64,000 nt of DNA, taken from contig DUED01000050.1 in assembly GCA_011176685.1 (NCBI GenBank), forward strand, positions 1 to 64,000, read 5' to 3'. A program made the position numbers and the translations under genes. A model generated the notes under the pieces. The model saw only the letters and a program-made list of their open reading frames with translations. It made no database searches and had not been told where the DNA came from. How positions within the stretch are numbered: the stretch's first letter is position 1; each line of letters starts with the position of its first letter. Below, in pieces: positions 43,310 through 52,699 of the stretch. This DNA is from Anaerolineae bacterium (GTDB lineage Bacteria; Chloroflexota; Anaerolineae; Anaerolineales; Anaerolineaceae).

Positions 43310-43729
43310 ATGAGCTTTCATACTGTAATTATTGTTGGTAATCTTGGTCGTGATCCTGAAATGCGCTACACGCCCAATGGACAAGCCGTCACCACGCTAA
43401 CGGTTGCTAGCAACCGCAATTATACAGACGCGAATGGACAAAAAATTAAAGAAACTACCTGGTTCAGAGTCTCCGTATGGGGAAAACAAGCAGAGAACTG
43501 CAATACCTATCTAAAAAAGGGGTCTATGGTACTAATCGAAGGTCAGCTCAAGCCAGATCGCGAAACCGGACGTCCTCGAATTTGGACACGAGCAGATGGC
43601 TCCACCGGCGCTTCCTATGATATATTTGCCAGAACTGTACGCTTTCTCTCAACCAGAGGAACCTCCCAAGAATCTTACGTGGCTGAAACAGAGAAACAAG
43701 AGATCAGCGAGGATGAAATCCCCTTCTAG
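43310..43729 (+). CDS. ssb: single-stranded DNA-binding protein
   Basis: A 139-residue OB-fold SSB (VIIVGNLGRDPEMRYTPNGQAVTTLTVASN, TTWFRVSVWGKQAENCNTYLKKGSMVLIEGQL) with a short linker and the acidic tip EDEIPF that recruits repair and replication proteins. It binds and protects single-stranded DNA. GAGAGG lies about nine bases before the ATG. The next gene, translin-like, follows after 38 bases on the same strand. Confidence 0.95.
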   Translation: MSFHTVIIVGNLGRDPEMRYTPNGQAVTTLTVASNRNYTDANGQKIKETTWFRVSVWGKQAENCNTYLKKGSMVLIEGQLKPDRETGRPRIWTRADGSTGASYDIFARTVRFLSTRGTSQESYVAETEKQEISEDEIPF

Positions 43730-43767
43730 CTCTTTCATTTTCCTACCACTAAAGATATTTCTATCTT

Positions 43768-44409
43768 ATGAATGATACCTTTACAGAAATAGCGGATAAA
43801 TGCCACCAGTGTTTTGAAGCGCTCCATAACGCTCGAGAAAACGCGCTCAAACAAGCCAGGTTGCTCACGCGCCTCTCTGCCCACGCTATCCGTGCTGTTC
43901 ACCGTAAAGAAAATAAATTAGTGCAGAAACTTCTCAAGGAAGCACGTGAAATCACAGAGCAGCTAAAGAAGGACCTTAAGCTGTATCCATCCCTGTATTA
44001 TTCAGGCTATACACAGGACGCAATCAAGGAATACGCCGAGGCACAACTGACTTACCATTTAATTGAAGACCTGCCGCTACCCATGCCAGAGCAATTGGGG
44101 ATTGAACATGCCACTTACCTCAGGGGGCTGGCAGAGACCATCGGGGAATTACGCCGTAAGTGCCTCGATATTTTACGGCATGGGTATTCGCAAGATGCTG
44201 AACGATTACTATCACTCATGGATGAAATCTACTCCCTGTTAGTAACCATGGATTTCCCGGACGCGATCACTCGCGGATTGCGTCGGCAGACGGATTTAGT
44301 ACGAGGAATGATCGAGCGCACACGCGCTGACCTGACCCTTAGTTTACGAGAGGAGCGTTTACAAAAATCCCTGCGTTCCTTAGAGGAGCAGCTGCCGCCT
44401 AAGAGCTAA
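43768..44409 (+). CDS. translin-like nucleic-acid-binding protein
   Basis: A 213-residue, all-helical protein with translin-family features: an N-terminal helix bundle (ARENALKQARLLTRLSAHAIRAVHR), the central EYAEAQLTYHLIEDLPLPMPEQLGIEHATYLRGLAETIGELRR and DEIYSLLVTMDFPDAITRGLRRQTDLVRGMIERTRADLTLS. Eukaryotic translin, with TRAX, forms the C3PO endoribonuclease, and prokaryotic members bind RNA or ssDNA. It is probably co-transcribed with ssb. Confidence 0.85.
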   Translation: MNDTFTEIADKCHQCFEALHNARENALKQARLLTRLSAHAIRAVHRKENKLVQKLLKEAREITEQLKKDLKLYPSLYYSGYTQDAIKEYAEAQLTYHLIEDLPLPMPEQLGIEHATYLRGLAETIGELRRKCLDILRHGYSQDAERLLSLMDEIYSLLVTMDFPDAITRGLRRQTDLVRGMIERTRADLTLSLREERLQKSLRSLEEQLPPKS

Positions 44410-44625
44410 GATAAATTGCGATTTTGTATAAAATCACAGCCATCCTCTGCGTTAAGCCCCTCTCAACTTACGAAATCAGATTCGCACAAAGCATATGCAG
44501 AAACAGTTCGGCTGGTTACGTGAAGAGGTCAACTATTGTTTGCTCTTTTCGTTAAGTCATTGCCATCAAAACCACGAAGCGCGCCTACTACTATAAGTAA
44601 CTAAAACTACTATAATTAAAGCACG

Positions 44626-45498
44626 ATGCAAAAAAAACCATTCCTAAAACATATTGCTATTGTTTTTAACCCCAAGCTTGAAGAGTCCATCCAGACTAGT
44701 GAGAAAATTGCTGCCTATTTAGAACAACACGGGGCTGAAACCACTGAGCGTGGGTCGTTGTATGATGCTGCCTTGCGTGATAAAGTGCAGAATGGCGCAT
44801 TTGATGTGCTGATCGCGCTGGGTGGTGATGGCACTATTTTACGAGCCAGTCATTTGTGCGCACCTTTCAATGTCCCTATTGTGGGAATCAACCTTGGCAC
44901 ATTTGGTTTCTTGATTGAACTGCAGAAGAATGACTGGCAGAAATATCTCAAGCGAATATTGAGCGGCGATTACCGCCTAGAAGAGCGCATGATGCTACGA
45001 GCGGAACACTACCGAGGTGAAAAACGGTTGGATACATGGAAAGTTGTTAATGAGGTTGTCGTTTGCCGTGGGCAGTATGTGCGCCCAATCCGCATTGATG
45101 CTGCAGTGGATGGTTTCCCTATGGCAAGTTACGTGGCGGATGGCTTGATTGCCTCAACACCGACGGGCTCTACTGCTTATGCTCTGGCTGCTGGCGGTGC
45201 AATTATGCCGCCGGAGTTACGCAATATCATCATCGTGCCAGTCGCTCCGCATCTATCCTTTGATCGCTCCATCATCCTTTCAGAGGGTGTCTGTGTCACT
45301 ATTTCCGTGAATACCAGCCATCAGGCAGTACTAAGCGTAGATGGTCACCCATCAGTTTCTATGCAAGACAGAGACTGTGTGCGCGTAAGCGCCAGCGAAG
45401 GCAATGTGCACTTCATACGCTTCCAAGATCCGGGCTTCTTCTATCGCAACCTCAACCGCTATATGGAACAAAACCCGTCCATAAAAAGGGGACAATAG
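44626..45498 (+). CDS. nadK: NAD kinase
   Basis: A 290-residue ATP-NAD kinase producing NADP+. The diagnostic GGDGT motif is in LIALGGDGTILRASH (about residues 62-75), followed by GINLGTFGFL, NEVVVCRG and GLIASTPTGSTAYALAAGG. A -10-like TATAAT at 44611-44616 lies very close to the ATG, so the transcript may be nearly leaderless. Upstream of the B-box protein and recN, as in many bacteria where nadK and recN are neighbours. Confidence 0.93.
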   Translation: MQKKPFLKHIAIVFNPKLEESIQTSEKIAAYLEQHGAETTERGSLYDAALRDKVQNGAFDVLIALGGDGTILRASHLCAPFNVPIVGINLGTFGFLIELQKNDWQKYLKRILSGDYRLEERMMLRAEHYRGEKRLDTWKVVNEVVVCRGQYVRPIRIDAAVDGFPMASYVADGLIASTPTGSTAYALAAGGAIMPPELRNIIIVPVAPHLSFDRSIILSEGVCVTISVNTSHQAVLSVDGHPSVSMQDRDCVRVSASEGNVHFIRFQDPGFFYRNLNRYMEQNPSIKRGQ

Positions 45499-45566
45499 TC
45501 TACCGCTATCCTAATATGCGTCAACTATCATTAATACGATCCGCTTATCGAGAACAGGTAAATATT

Positions 45567-45594
45567 TTGTGCGTTCATAACCAAAGGTTATAAT
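45567..45594 (+). promoter_or_regulatory. sigma70-like promoter upstream of the B-box gene
   Basis: TTGTGC at 45567-45572, a 16-base spacer and TATAAT at 45589-45594, about 38 bases before the ATG of the B-box protein gene. It would separate that gene and recN from nadK. Confidence 0.45.
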
Positions 45595-45632
45595 TAATTG
45601 GTTGTTGGACATCACTAGCTATCAAAGGTATT

Positions 45633-46157
45633 ATGGGCCCAAAAGCCGAAACACTGTATTGCTATGTTCACCCAGATCGGGAAACCTTACTGCGCTGCAA
45701 CAAGTGCGAAAGGCCTATATGCATTGACTGCGCAGTACATACGCCTACCGGTTATCGCTGCAGAGAATGTATCCGCGGTCAGCAAAAGACCTTTAACACC
45801 GCTCAGGTACAGGACTACTTATTTACTGCCACGATTGTTGCTTTGCTCTCCTTTTTGGGTAGCTACCTGCCAGCATTTATTAGCTTCTTCACGATATTCC
45901 TCGCTCCGGCTGTCAGTTGGATTATTCTAGAAATTGTGCGGATGATCACCAAGGGGCGTCGGTCCAAATTGCTGGCACAGGTTGTTCTTACGTCAGCAAT
46001 TATTGGCAGCTCGCCTTTACTGGCTTTAAATTCATGGGTTTTTATAATGAGCCCATTTAATATCGTCCATATGCTTCCTCTAATCTGGCAAGCAGGCTAT
46101 ACCATCTTATTAGTGATAACAATCTATCATAGAACGCATGCATTTACCATCAGGTAA
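45633..46157 (+). CDS. B-box-type zinc-binding membrane protein
   Basis: A 174-residue protein. Residues 8-50 carry a B-box-like zinc motif (CYVHPDRETLLRCNKCERPICIDCAV then GYRCRECI). Three or four hydrophobic helices follow (about 63-95, 115-135 and 145-165). This architecture is common in Chloroflexota and Actinobacteria, where related rhomboid-like proteins also start with a B-box, but the rhomboid catalytic motif is absent here. It ends seven bases before recN and is probably co-transcribed with it. Confidence 0.75.
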   Translation: MGPKAETLYCYVHPDRETLLRCNKCERPICIDCAVHTPTGYRCRECIRGQQKTFNTAQVQDYLFTATIVALLSFLGSYLPAFISFFTIFLAPAVSWIILEIVRMITKGRRSKLLAQVVLTSAIIGSSPLLALNSWVFIMSPFNIVHMLPLIWQAGYTILLVITIYHRTHAFTIR

Positions 46158-46163
46158 CAAAAA

Positions 46164-47912
46164 ATGCTAAAAGAATTACGTATCGAGGATTTCGCCATTA
46201 TTCGGGATATTGAACTGAAGTTCAAACCTGGGTTGTCCACCTTTACTGGAGAGACCGGTGCCGGCAAATCAATTCTCCTGGATGCTATTGAAGCTCTGGT
46301 GGGGGGGCGGGTTGAAGATGCCATGATTCGCAGCGGCGCGAAGCGTGCGAACCTGGAAGCGGTTTTTGAAATTCCGCAAGTTAATCGGGAAGCCATAGTA
46401 AACTTGCTGGAGGAGGAGGATCTGCTGGAAGATAGCCAGGCAGTCGTGCTTAGTCGTGAAATCCGACGGAGAGGGCGCAACATCGCTCGTGTGAACGGGC
46501 GCAGTGTGAACATCAACCTTGCACGTAATTTAGGCACTTATTTAGTAGATATTCACGGACAATCAGAACACCTTTCATTACGCAAGGTGCACGAACATCT
46601 AGGGCTTTTAGACCGCTATGCAGATACAGAAGAATTCATTCGGGATTATCGAAAAACCTACGGGGAAATGCGCAGCATTCAAAGCGAACTGCACTCATTG
46701 CATGAGGCAGAAGAAGATGCTGCACGTCAGACAGACTTACTCAACTACCAAATCCAGGAAATTGAAGCTGCCAATCTTGAGCCCGGGGAGGAGGATGGGC
46801 TACATCAGGAGCTTACTAGACTGGCAAATGCCGAAAAATTAACATCACTCGCGCAAAAATCTTATACGCTGTTGGATGAAGCCAACGCTGATATGCCCTC
46901 CATCAATGCAATGCTGGGTGAAGTAGTTCAAGCAATAAATAGTTTGGCAGCCATTGATACCAGTCTTAAAGAACTAGCAGAGCAATGTGCATCTATCTCG
47001 GCAGTAGCAGGTGATGCCAGTCTCGAATTGCGTGATTACATAAACCAGCTTGAATATAATCCGCGCCGCCTTGAACAGACTGAAAACCGGTTAGCTTTAA
47101 TCAGCAACCTGAAACGCAAATATGGCGATTCGGAAGAGGCAATCCTGACCTTTGCCAAGAAAGCCAAGCAGCAGCTTGAAAAGATTACCCACGCTGAGGA
47201 ACGCATCGCGGAGCTAGAAATCCAGGAGCAAGAGGTGATGCAAACGCTTACTAAACAAGTGCTTATGCTTTCCGAAGCACGCAAACAGGCAGCCACATCT
47301 TTGAGTAAATCGGTAGAAAATGAATTGAATGATTTAAACATGACTGAAGCGCGTTTCAGTGTGGATATACAAAATGTATCCACTGAAAATGGGGTCCCAA
47401 TTAATGACTCGGAGCGGGTGAAGTTTGATGAAACCGGCATTGATCAGGTAGAGTTTCTGATTGAGCCCAATCCGGGCGAGGGTTTAAAGCCATTGGTGAA
47501 AATTGCTTCCGGCGGTGAAACTTCGCGCTTAATGCTGGCTTTAAAAAATGTTCTGGCACGTGCCGATACAATCCCAACTTTAATATTTGATGAGATCGAC
47601 CAGGGCATTGGCGGTAAGGTGGGAGCGTTGGTAGGGGAAAAACTCTGGCAGCTCGGACGCCAGCACCAGGTTTTCTGTGTCACACATTTGCCACAGCTTG
47701 CAGCCTTTGGAAACCAGCATTATGGCGTACATAAAGAGATACGAGAAGGCAGAACAATTACCCTTGTAAATACGCTTGACGGTGAAGTGCGCATTAACGA
47801 GCTGGCAAACATGTACGGCGGCATCAGCGAAGCAAATCGCGAAGCCGCTATCGAGGCACTTTGGAGCGCCAAACAAAAAACAGTAGAACTGCAGCAAAAA
47901 AGCTCTCAATAA
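46164..47912 (+). CDS. recN: DNA repair protein RecN
   Basis: A 582-residue SMC-like ATPase for double-strand break repair. Walker A is FTGETGAGKSILLDA (about residues 29-43), a long coiled coil lies between (about 150-370), and the ABC signature KIASGGETSRLMLALK (about 448) and Walker B PTLIFDEIDQGIGGKVG follow, ending with CVTHLPQLAAFG. Length and all motifs are normal. It lies in the nadK-recN neighbourhood. Confidence 0.95.
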   Translation: MLKELRIEDFAIIRDIELKFKPGLSTFTGETGAGKSILLDAIEALVGGRVEDAMIRSGAKRANLEAVFEIPQVNREAIVNLLEEEDLLEDSQAVVLSREIRRRGRNIARVNGRSVNINLARNLGTYLVDIHGQSEHLSLRKVHEHLGLLDRYADTEEFIRDYRKTYGEMRSIQSELHSLHEAEEDAARQTDLLNYQIQEIEAANLEPGEEDGLHQELTRLANAEKLTSLAQKSYTLLDEANADMPSINAMLGEVVQAINSLAAIDTSLKELAEQCASISAVAGDASLELRDYINQLEYNPRRLEQTENRLALISNLKRKYGDSEEAILTFAKKAKQQLEKITHAEERIAELEIQEQEVMQTLTKQVLMLSEARKQAATSLSKSVENELNDLNMTEARFSVDIQNVSTENGVPINDSERVKFDETGIDQVEFLIEPNPGEGLKPLVKIASGGETSRLMLALKNVLARADTIPTLIFDEIDQGIGGKVGALVGEKLWQLGRQHQVFCVTHLPQLAAFGNQHYGVHKEIREGRTITLVNTLDGEVRINELANMYGGISEANREAAIEALWSAKQKTVELQQKSSQ

Positions 47913-48004
47913 ATTGGATCCCTGTTCTTAAGTTCTGGCACATAAGAATAACCAAGCACCTTCCTAGCCCTTGCGGTAATTAAGGAATTGTGATATAAAA
48001 TCGA

Positions 48005-48045
48005 CCTCAAACGCTTGGGTGCCCCCCTCACCCAAGCGTTTGGGG
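48005..48045 (+). terminator. long hairpin terminator after recN
   Basis: A 17-base-pair stem (CAAACGCTTGGGTG paired with CACCCAAGCGTTTG, extended by four pairs with one mismatch) around a seven-base C-rich loop, followed by GGTTTAA. The T-run is short, but the stem is very stable. Confidence 0.6.
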
Positions 48046-48156
48046 TTTAACCAACTACCCTACCAATTCTACAAAACCTGGTTAATTATTATTGACACTA
48101 AGGATATAATAAGAATCACATTTTATCCATATCAAAGTTTCTTATAAGGAGTAAAA

Positions 48157-48477
48157 ATGAAAAAACGCTTTGGAGTTTTACAGACTATAGCCAATGTGCT
48201 CAAGGTTCTAGGTGTGGTGGTCGGCGCTCTGGCACTGCTGGGAGCTCTAGTTACTTTTGTGCTCGCCTTTGCAGGTGGACAGATATGGTCCACGTTTGGC
48301 TACGACGCTGACAGCGGCTTTTATGTGGGCATTGTGCTGGCATTGGCAGAAATAGTATTTGGCGCAATGTATGCCTTGTTTCTATACGGTTACGGTGAAC
48401 TAATCTTGCTGCTGCTCTCCCTTGAGGAAAACACAAATAAAACTGCTGTCCTTATGGACAAGATGGCTAAAAAATAA
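48157..48477 (+). CDS. small two-helix membrane protein
   Basis: A 106-residue protein with hydrophobic helices at about 15-40 and 58-88 and a polar, charged C-terminus (SLEENTNKTAVLMDKMAKK). AAGGAG lies six bases before the ATG. No family recognised. TATAAT about 50 bases upstream may be its -10 element. It stands alone between recN and tRNA-Arg. Confidence 0.6.
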   Translation: MKKRFGVLQTIANVLKVLGVVVGALALLGALVTFVLAFAGGQIWSTFGYDADSGFYVGIVLALAEIVFGAMYALFLYGYGELILLLLSLEENTNKTAVLMDKMAKK

Positions 48478-48577
48478 AAGGAATGGCTAAATTAGCAATA
48501 AAAACTGAATTTTACTTCTTCTGATTTCTAAAACATAGTAACAATATTAGAATGTTCATGCTACCACCTCAGCTTCC

Positions 48578-48606
48578 TTGACGGTTACAACAGGCTGCGG
48601 TATAGT
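48578..48606 (+). promoter_or_regulatory. promoter of tRNA-Arg
   Basis: TTGACG at 48578-48583, a 17-base spacer and TATAGT at 48601-48606, ending 20 bases before the tRNA 5' end. This is a near-consensus housekeeping promoter. Confidence 0.8.
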
Positions 48607-48626
48607 ATGTGCATTAGTCAACAATT

Positions 48627-48700
48627 GCCCTCGTAGTTCAATTGGATAGAGCGTTTGCTTGCGGAGCAAAAGGTTGCGTGTTCGAATCACGCCGGGGGCG
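48627..48700 (+). tRNA. tRNA-Arg (anticodon GCG)
   Basis: A full cloverleaf by eye: acceptor GCCCTCG pairs with CGGGGGC (one G-T pair), D-arm GTTC/GAGC, anticodon stem TTTGC/GCAAA with loop TTGCGGA, and T-arm GCGTG-TTCGAAT-CACGC. The anticodon is GCG, which reads CGC and CGT. Discriminator G; no CCA is encoded. Confidence 0.9.
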
Positions 48701-48744
48701 TCTCCACTGAGGAGCGGATTGCGACCCGCTCCTTACACTTTGAA

Positions 48745-49566
48745 ATGAAATTCATGTCCTCTAAACAAAAACAAATCTTGCTTACCAATGATGACGGAAT
48801 CGGCTCACCCGGGCTGTGGGCGGCAGCCGAGGTACTTTCCGAGCTGGGTTATGTTACCGTAGCAGCACCACGCGAGCATTCCTCAGCTACCGGGCGCAGC
48901 TTCCCGAAACATTCCGATGGCAAAATCACCTCCCAGAAAATGGAAGTGAATGGCCAAAGCTGGGAGGTTTACGCAGTGGGAGGCACACCTTCTCAGACCA
49001 CACTGCACGCCCTGCTGGAAATCCTGCCACAAAAACCGGACCTGGTCGTCGCTGGCATCAACTATGGTGAGAATCTCAGCTGCGATATTACCTTTTCGGG
49101 TACAGTTGGTGGCGCTATGGAAGCTGCTTCGCTGGGAATCCCCGCCATGGCTACTTCCCTGCAGATACTCAAGGAGGACTGGGATACCTATCACAAGGAC
49201 GTCGACTTCAGCACTGCGGCGTATTTCACCAAATACTTTGCCAAGTTATTACTTGAGAAACACATGCTCCCAGATGTGGATTTATTTAACCTCTGTATTC
49301 CGGTGAACGCCACTCCTCAGACTCCCTGGCGTTTAACGTGCCTAGCAAAAACCCGCTACTTTAATCCTTATGTGATACGCTCGGGCGCAGGCACCTGGCA
49401 AGACGAAGGATACATCACTTCCCACGCCAATGTTCCACCAGACTTGCCCTCCAATACGGACGTGCACACTTTGATTAATGAAACACTGGTATCCCTCACA
49501 CCCCTCAGTCTGGATTTGACCTCAAGAGTGGATTTTCAAGAACTGAATAAATTACTTAGAGAATAA
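48745..49566 (+). CDS. surE: 5'/3'-nucleotidase SurE
   Basis: About 273 residues, a SurE phosphatase acting on nucleoside monophosphates and related phosphates. Metal-site motifs are LLTNDDGIGSPG (Asp-Asp), REHSSATGRSF (Ser), VVAGINYGENL (Asn) and the GTVGGAMEAASLGIPAMA loop. The frame extends upstream to 48655, but that start lies inside tRNA-Arg and is rejected. The ATG at 48745 or 48754 begins the conserved core. Probably follows the tRNA in the same transcript. Confidence 0.9.
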   Translation: MKFMSSKQKQILLTNDDGIGSPGLWAAAEVLSELGYVTVAAPREHSSATGRSFPKHSDGKITSQKMEVNGQSWEVYAVGGTPSQTTLHALLEILPQKPDLVVAGINYGENLSCDITFSGTVGGAMEAASLGIPAMATSLQILKEDWDTYHKDVDFSTAAYFTKYFAKLLLEKHMLPDVDLFNLCIPVNATPQTPWRLTCLAKTRYFNPYVIRSGAGTWQDEGYITSHANVPPDLPSNTDVHTLINETLVSLTPLSLDLTSRVDFQELNKLLRE

Positions 49567-49654
49567 ATTTTTTCTCACTATAGCCCTCTCCCCAAAATGA
49601 GTCAGGAACTGTTTCATTTATTATCTAAATGAATGATTTTTGTACGATAAGAAT

Positions 49655-50716
49655 CTAAATATTAAAGCGGATATTGATTAAATCGCCGTCCTGAACAATG
49701 TAATTCTTACCTTCTAAACGTAGCTTACCTTGAGCACGTGCTTCTGCAAGATTCCCCAACGCCGCCAGATCCTCATAAGCCACCACCTCAGCACGAATGA
49801 AACCCCGCTGCATATCACTGTGCACCTCGCCAGCAGCTTCTAACACTGTAGCCCCGCGGTGTACCGTCCATGCATGCACTTCGTTCTCATTGCCTGTGAA
49901 AAAGGATTGCAAATTCATAAGATCATAGGACTCACGGATCACACGTCTCAAGCCGGGTTCACTAATACCAAATTCCTGCAAAAACATCGGCACCTCATCC
50001 GTTGGCAACTGGGCAATTTCCATTTCTAGCTTGCCCTGCAGAGCCACCACACGGCTGTGCTGGCGCTCAAGAGCAATTTGCGGTTCACTTTGCTCTTCAC
50101 CTAGGTTGAGCACAATCAGCATGGGCTTACATGTCAGGAAGCCGTACCCCGCTAACAGTTTTTCTTCCTCATCGGAAAACTCTATGTCGCACAGGGGCTT
50201 TTGCTCCTGCAAAGATGTATTCAAGCGTTTAAAGAGACTAATTTCACGCTCCACAACTGTTTTTTCACGGGTGCCCTTACGCCATTCATCCTGAAGGCGC
50301 TCCAGCTTGCCTTCCACCTTAATCTGGTCATTTAGCAGCAACTCCTCGTCCATAACCCGGACATCCCGCTCAGGGTCGACGCTTCCCAGCACATGCGGTA
50401 CATTAGCATTCTCAAAACAGCGCACCACATGCACAAAACCGTCCATTGGTGATAGCTTGTTGAGCAGCGCACCACTGATCTCTCCTTTGCCTTCCCCCAG
50501 CCCGGCGATATCACCGTAAGTCACTTTGGCATAGACCACCTTCTTGGGTTGAATTATCTGCGCTATTTTATCTACACGCGGATCGGGCACATCAACCACA
50601 GCGGTGTGTACCTCCACCCTGGCAGTTGCAATGCCGGTGGGATGTTGACCACGTGTTAGGGCATTGAAGATAGTAGTCTTTCCGGATTGTGGAAAACCAA
50701 TAATACCTAAGCGCAT
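49655..50716 (-). CDS. ychF: ribosome-associated ATPase/GTPase YchF (OBG family)
   Basis: A 353-residue protein: a P-loop GIIGFPQSGKTTIFNAL (about residues 4-20), VDVPDPRVDKIA, GDIAGLGEGKGE (G3-like), a helical coiled-coil insertion (about 130-200), and a C-terminal TGS domain ending VAYEDLAALGNLAEAR and YIVQDGDLINIRFN. YchF-family proteins prefer ATP and bind the ribosome. The NKxD-type G4 position appears as VLNLGEEQ, in line with relaxed nucleotide specificity. Monocistronic. Confidence 0.9.
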   Translation of the reverse strand: MRLGIIGFPQSGKTTIFNALTRGQHPTGIATARVEVHTAVVDVPDPRVDKIAQIIQPKKVVYAKVTYGDIAGLGEGKGEISGALLNKLSPMDGFVHVVRCFENANVPHVLGSVDPERDVRVMDEELLLNDQIKVEGKLERLQDEWRKGTREKTVVEREISLFKRLNTSLQEQKPLCDIEFSDEEEKLLAGYGFLTCKPMLIVLNLGEEQSEPQIALERQHSRVVALQGKLEMEIAQLPTDEVPMFLQEFGISEPGLRRVIRESYDLMNLQSFFTGNENEVHAWTVHRGATVLEAAGEVHSDMQRGFIRAEVVAYEDLAALGNLAEARAQGKLRLEGKNYIVQDGDLINIRFNI

Positions 50717-50848
50717 GATAGCTTTCCCTTTATATCATTATATACATAAATATATAAGTGTACAGCTATCCGCCCTTACAAACACGGAATGATTTAGAGA
50801 AAATATCCTGTTTGCATGGTTAAAATCCGAATATTGAAAGCGTTTATC

Positions 50849-50877
50849 TTGACCATGATGACAAATTTGGATATACT
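50849..50877 (+). promoter_or_regulatory. promoter of tRNA-Leu
   Basis: TTGACC at 50849-50854, a 17-base spacer and TATACT at 50872-50877, ending 14 bases before the tRNA 5' end. Confidence 0.8.
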
Positions 50878-50891
50878 TTGGCTACTAAACA

Positions 50892-50974
<83 letters not shown>

Positions 50975-50980
50975 TATATT

Positions 50981-51015
50981 AAAGCTGACAATATAGGTCA
51001 GCTTTGATTTTTCTT
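50981..51015 (+). terminator. rho-independent terminator after tRNA-Leu
   Basis: The stem AAAGCTGAC/GTCAGCTTT (9 pairs) around a seven-base loop is followed by GATTTTTCTT, just downstream of the tRNA. Confidence 0.75.
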
Positions 51016-51445
51016 AATAAAAAGGGATATTGGTTTTCCATTGAGTTGGTTAGGGGTTGTATGAATAATAATCAGGTGCGGCTTTCAAGCCTTGTTTACT
51101 ATCCCATTCTTAACCAGTCCATCGTTGAAAAACCCATTCTCTGACTAAGCACTAGCCAATATAAAAATCCTGGCAAAAATAATCCCTACCTGCAACCATA
51201 TCCTCATCGCGTACGCAAATTATAATCATCTAATGGGTAAACTAGAAATCGCTAATCGCATTAGCGCGCTGGTCTATAACAATCTCAATACCTGCTAGAT
51301 TCTGTAATTCCAATAAATTCATGAACCTCTAAGAAACACCATCCTCCCAAACCCACGGATATAATATTCTCATCCGAATGAGTTATGATTAAAAGACCAA
51401 ATTCTTATTGCAAGATCAAGAAACCAATAATAACTGGAGGACCTT
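51016..51445. other. intergenic stretch, no gene seen
   Basis: About 430 bases after the tRNA terminator. No ORF with a ribosome binding site and no RNA fold recognised. TATAAT near 51361 may be the -10 element of the downstream nucleotidyltransferase gene. Confidence 0.4.
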
Positions 51446-52459
51446 TTGAGTAAAAAGATAAAAATCGCTATTCCCATGGCCGGGTTGGGCACACGCATGC
51501 GCCCGCATACCTGGAGCAAGCCCAAACCACTTATTCACCTGGCAGGCAAGACTGTCCTTGACTATGTGCTGGGGCAGTTCAGCAGTCTACCAAGCGTGGA
51601 TAAAGCAGAATACGTGCTGATCATCGGCCCCAACCAAGGTGATCAGATCCAACCTTATATAAAAAAGCACCATCCAGATAAAACCGTACAATATGTTGTA
51701 CAGGAGCACATGCGCGGGCAGTCAGACGCACTCTATCTAGCGAAAGAATTTCTCTCAGGCCCCATGCTGATGACCTTCTCCGATACGCTGATTGAGACTG
51801 ACCTAAGTTTCCTGCCGTATGAAGAAACTGATGGCGTCGCCTGGGTGAAGCCGGTGCCGGACCCGCGCCGCTTTGGGGTAGCGGAGGTGGATGTCAATGG
51901 TAGAGTGATCCGCCTGATAGAAAAGCCGCAGGACATGAGCAATAACCTTGCCTTGGTCGGTTTCTACTACTTCCATAATAGTCAGGAACTAATGCACGCG
52001 ATTGAGGTTCAGATGCAACGTGACATCACCCTCAATGGAGAATTCTTTTTAGTGGACGCCATCAACATCATGCTGGAAAATGGCTCTCATTTCCGCACCC
52101 AACAAGTTGAAACCTGGTTGGACGCTGGCAAACCCGAAGCATTATTGCAAACTAACCGTTATTTACTGGAGCACGGACACGACAACAGCCAGGAAGCCAA
52201 ACAGCACAAGGGCGCTACTATCATTCCACCGGTGCATGTGGATGCCAGCGCCAAGATCAAGGCCTGTGTGATTGGTCCTTATACCTCCATCGGTCCAAAC
52301 TGTGATTTAAGTAATTCCATCGTGAGCAACTCAATCATCGAGAATGACGCAAATATCAGCCAGATGATCCTGGAAAATTCAATCATCGGGAGCAACGCAG
52401 GCGTGAAGGGCCGCGCTGAGCGCATGAACATTGGTGATAATTCCCGGATCGAGATATAA
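51446..52459 (+). CDS. sugar-phosphate nucleotidyltransferase (RmlA/GlmU-like)
   Basis: A 337-residue enzyme: an N-terminal nucleotidyltransferase domain with IPMAGLGTRMRPHTWSKPKPL (about 9-29), TFSDTLIETD and RFGVAEVD, and a C-terminal left-handed beta-helix (about 245-335, with repeats such as ASAKIKACVIGPYTSIG). It should couple a sugar-1-phosphate with an NTP to give an NDP-sugar; glucose is likely but unproven. The start is TTG with GGAGG five bases upstream. The next small gene begins right after its stop. Confidence 0.85.
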   Translation: MSKKIKIAIPMAGLGTRMRPHTWSKPKPLIHLAGKTVLDYVLGQFSSLPSVDKAEYVLIIGPNQGDQIQPYIKKHHPDKTVQYVVQEHMRGQSDALYLAKEFLSGPMLMTFSDTLIETDLSFLPYEETDGVAWVKPVPDPRRFGVAEVDVNGRVIRLIEKPQDMSNNLALVGFYYFHNSQELMHAIEVQMQRDITLNGEFFLVDAINIMLENGSHFRTQQVETWLDAGKPEALLQTNRYLLEHGHDNSQEAKQHKGATIIPPVHVDASAKIKACVIGPYTSIGPNCDLSNSIVSNSIIENDANISQMILENSIIGSNAGVKGRAERMNIGDNSRIEI

Positions 52460-52666
52460 ATGGATCGTGTTGAATGCCAAGCCGGATTCAGTTCCTGCGA
52501 TCATCCGATAGCACTCTGGTGGCAAGGCCAGCGCTTGGTAATTGAGATGATCGAAAAAGAATGGCGTAAGCCAAACGCCAAGTGCTATCGAGTCACTGTG
52601 ACAGGCAATCTGCACTTTGATATTGTTTTTATAGAAAATCATCACTGGCGCGTGCAGCCTCTTTAA
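52460..52666 (+). CDS. small DUF6504-like protein
   Basis: A 68-residue protein whose ATG directly follows the TAA of the nucleotidyltransferase gene, so translation is probably coupled. The pattern HPIALWWQGQRLVIEMIEKEW, then CYRVTVTGNLHFDIVF and HHWRVQPL, resembles DUF6504 (P..F.W.G....V....W....YYRV). Function unknown in that family. Confidence 0.6.
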   Translation: MDRVECQAGFSSCDHPIALWWQGQRLVIEMIEKEWRKPNAKCYRVTVTGNLHFDIVFIENHHWRVQPL

Positions 52667-52699
52667 GCGACAATCAAGTAAATCCTCTAAGGAGCCCAA

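Noticed and set aside
48655-48744. Upstream extension of the surE frame starting at 48655
   Set aside because: This start lies inside the well-supported tRNA-Arg gene, and the conserved SurE N-terminus begins at 48745-48754.
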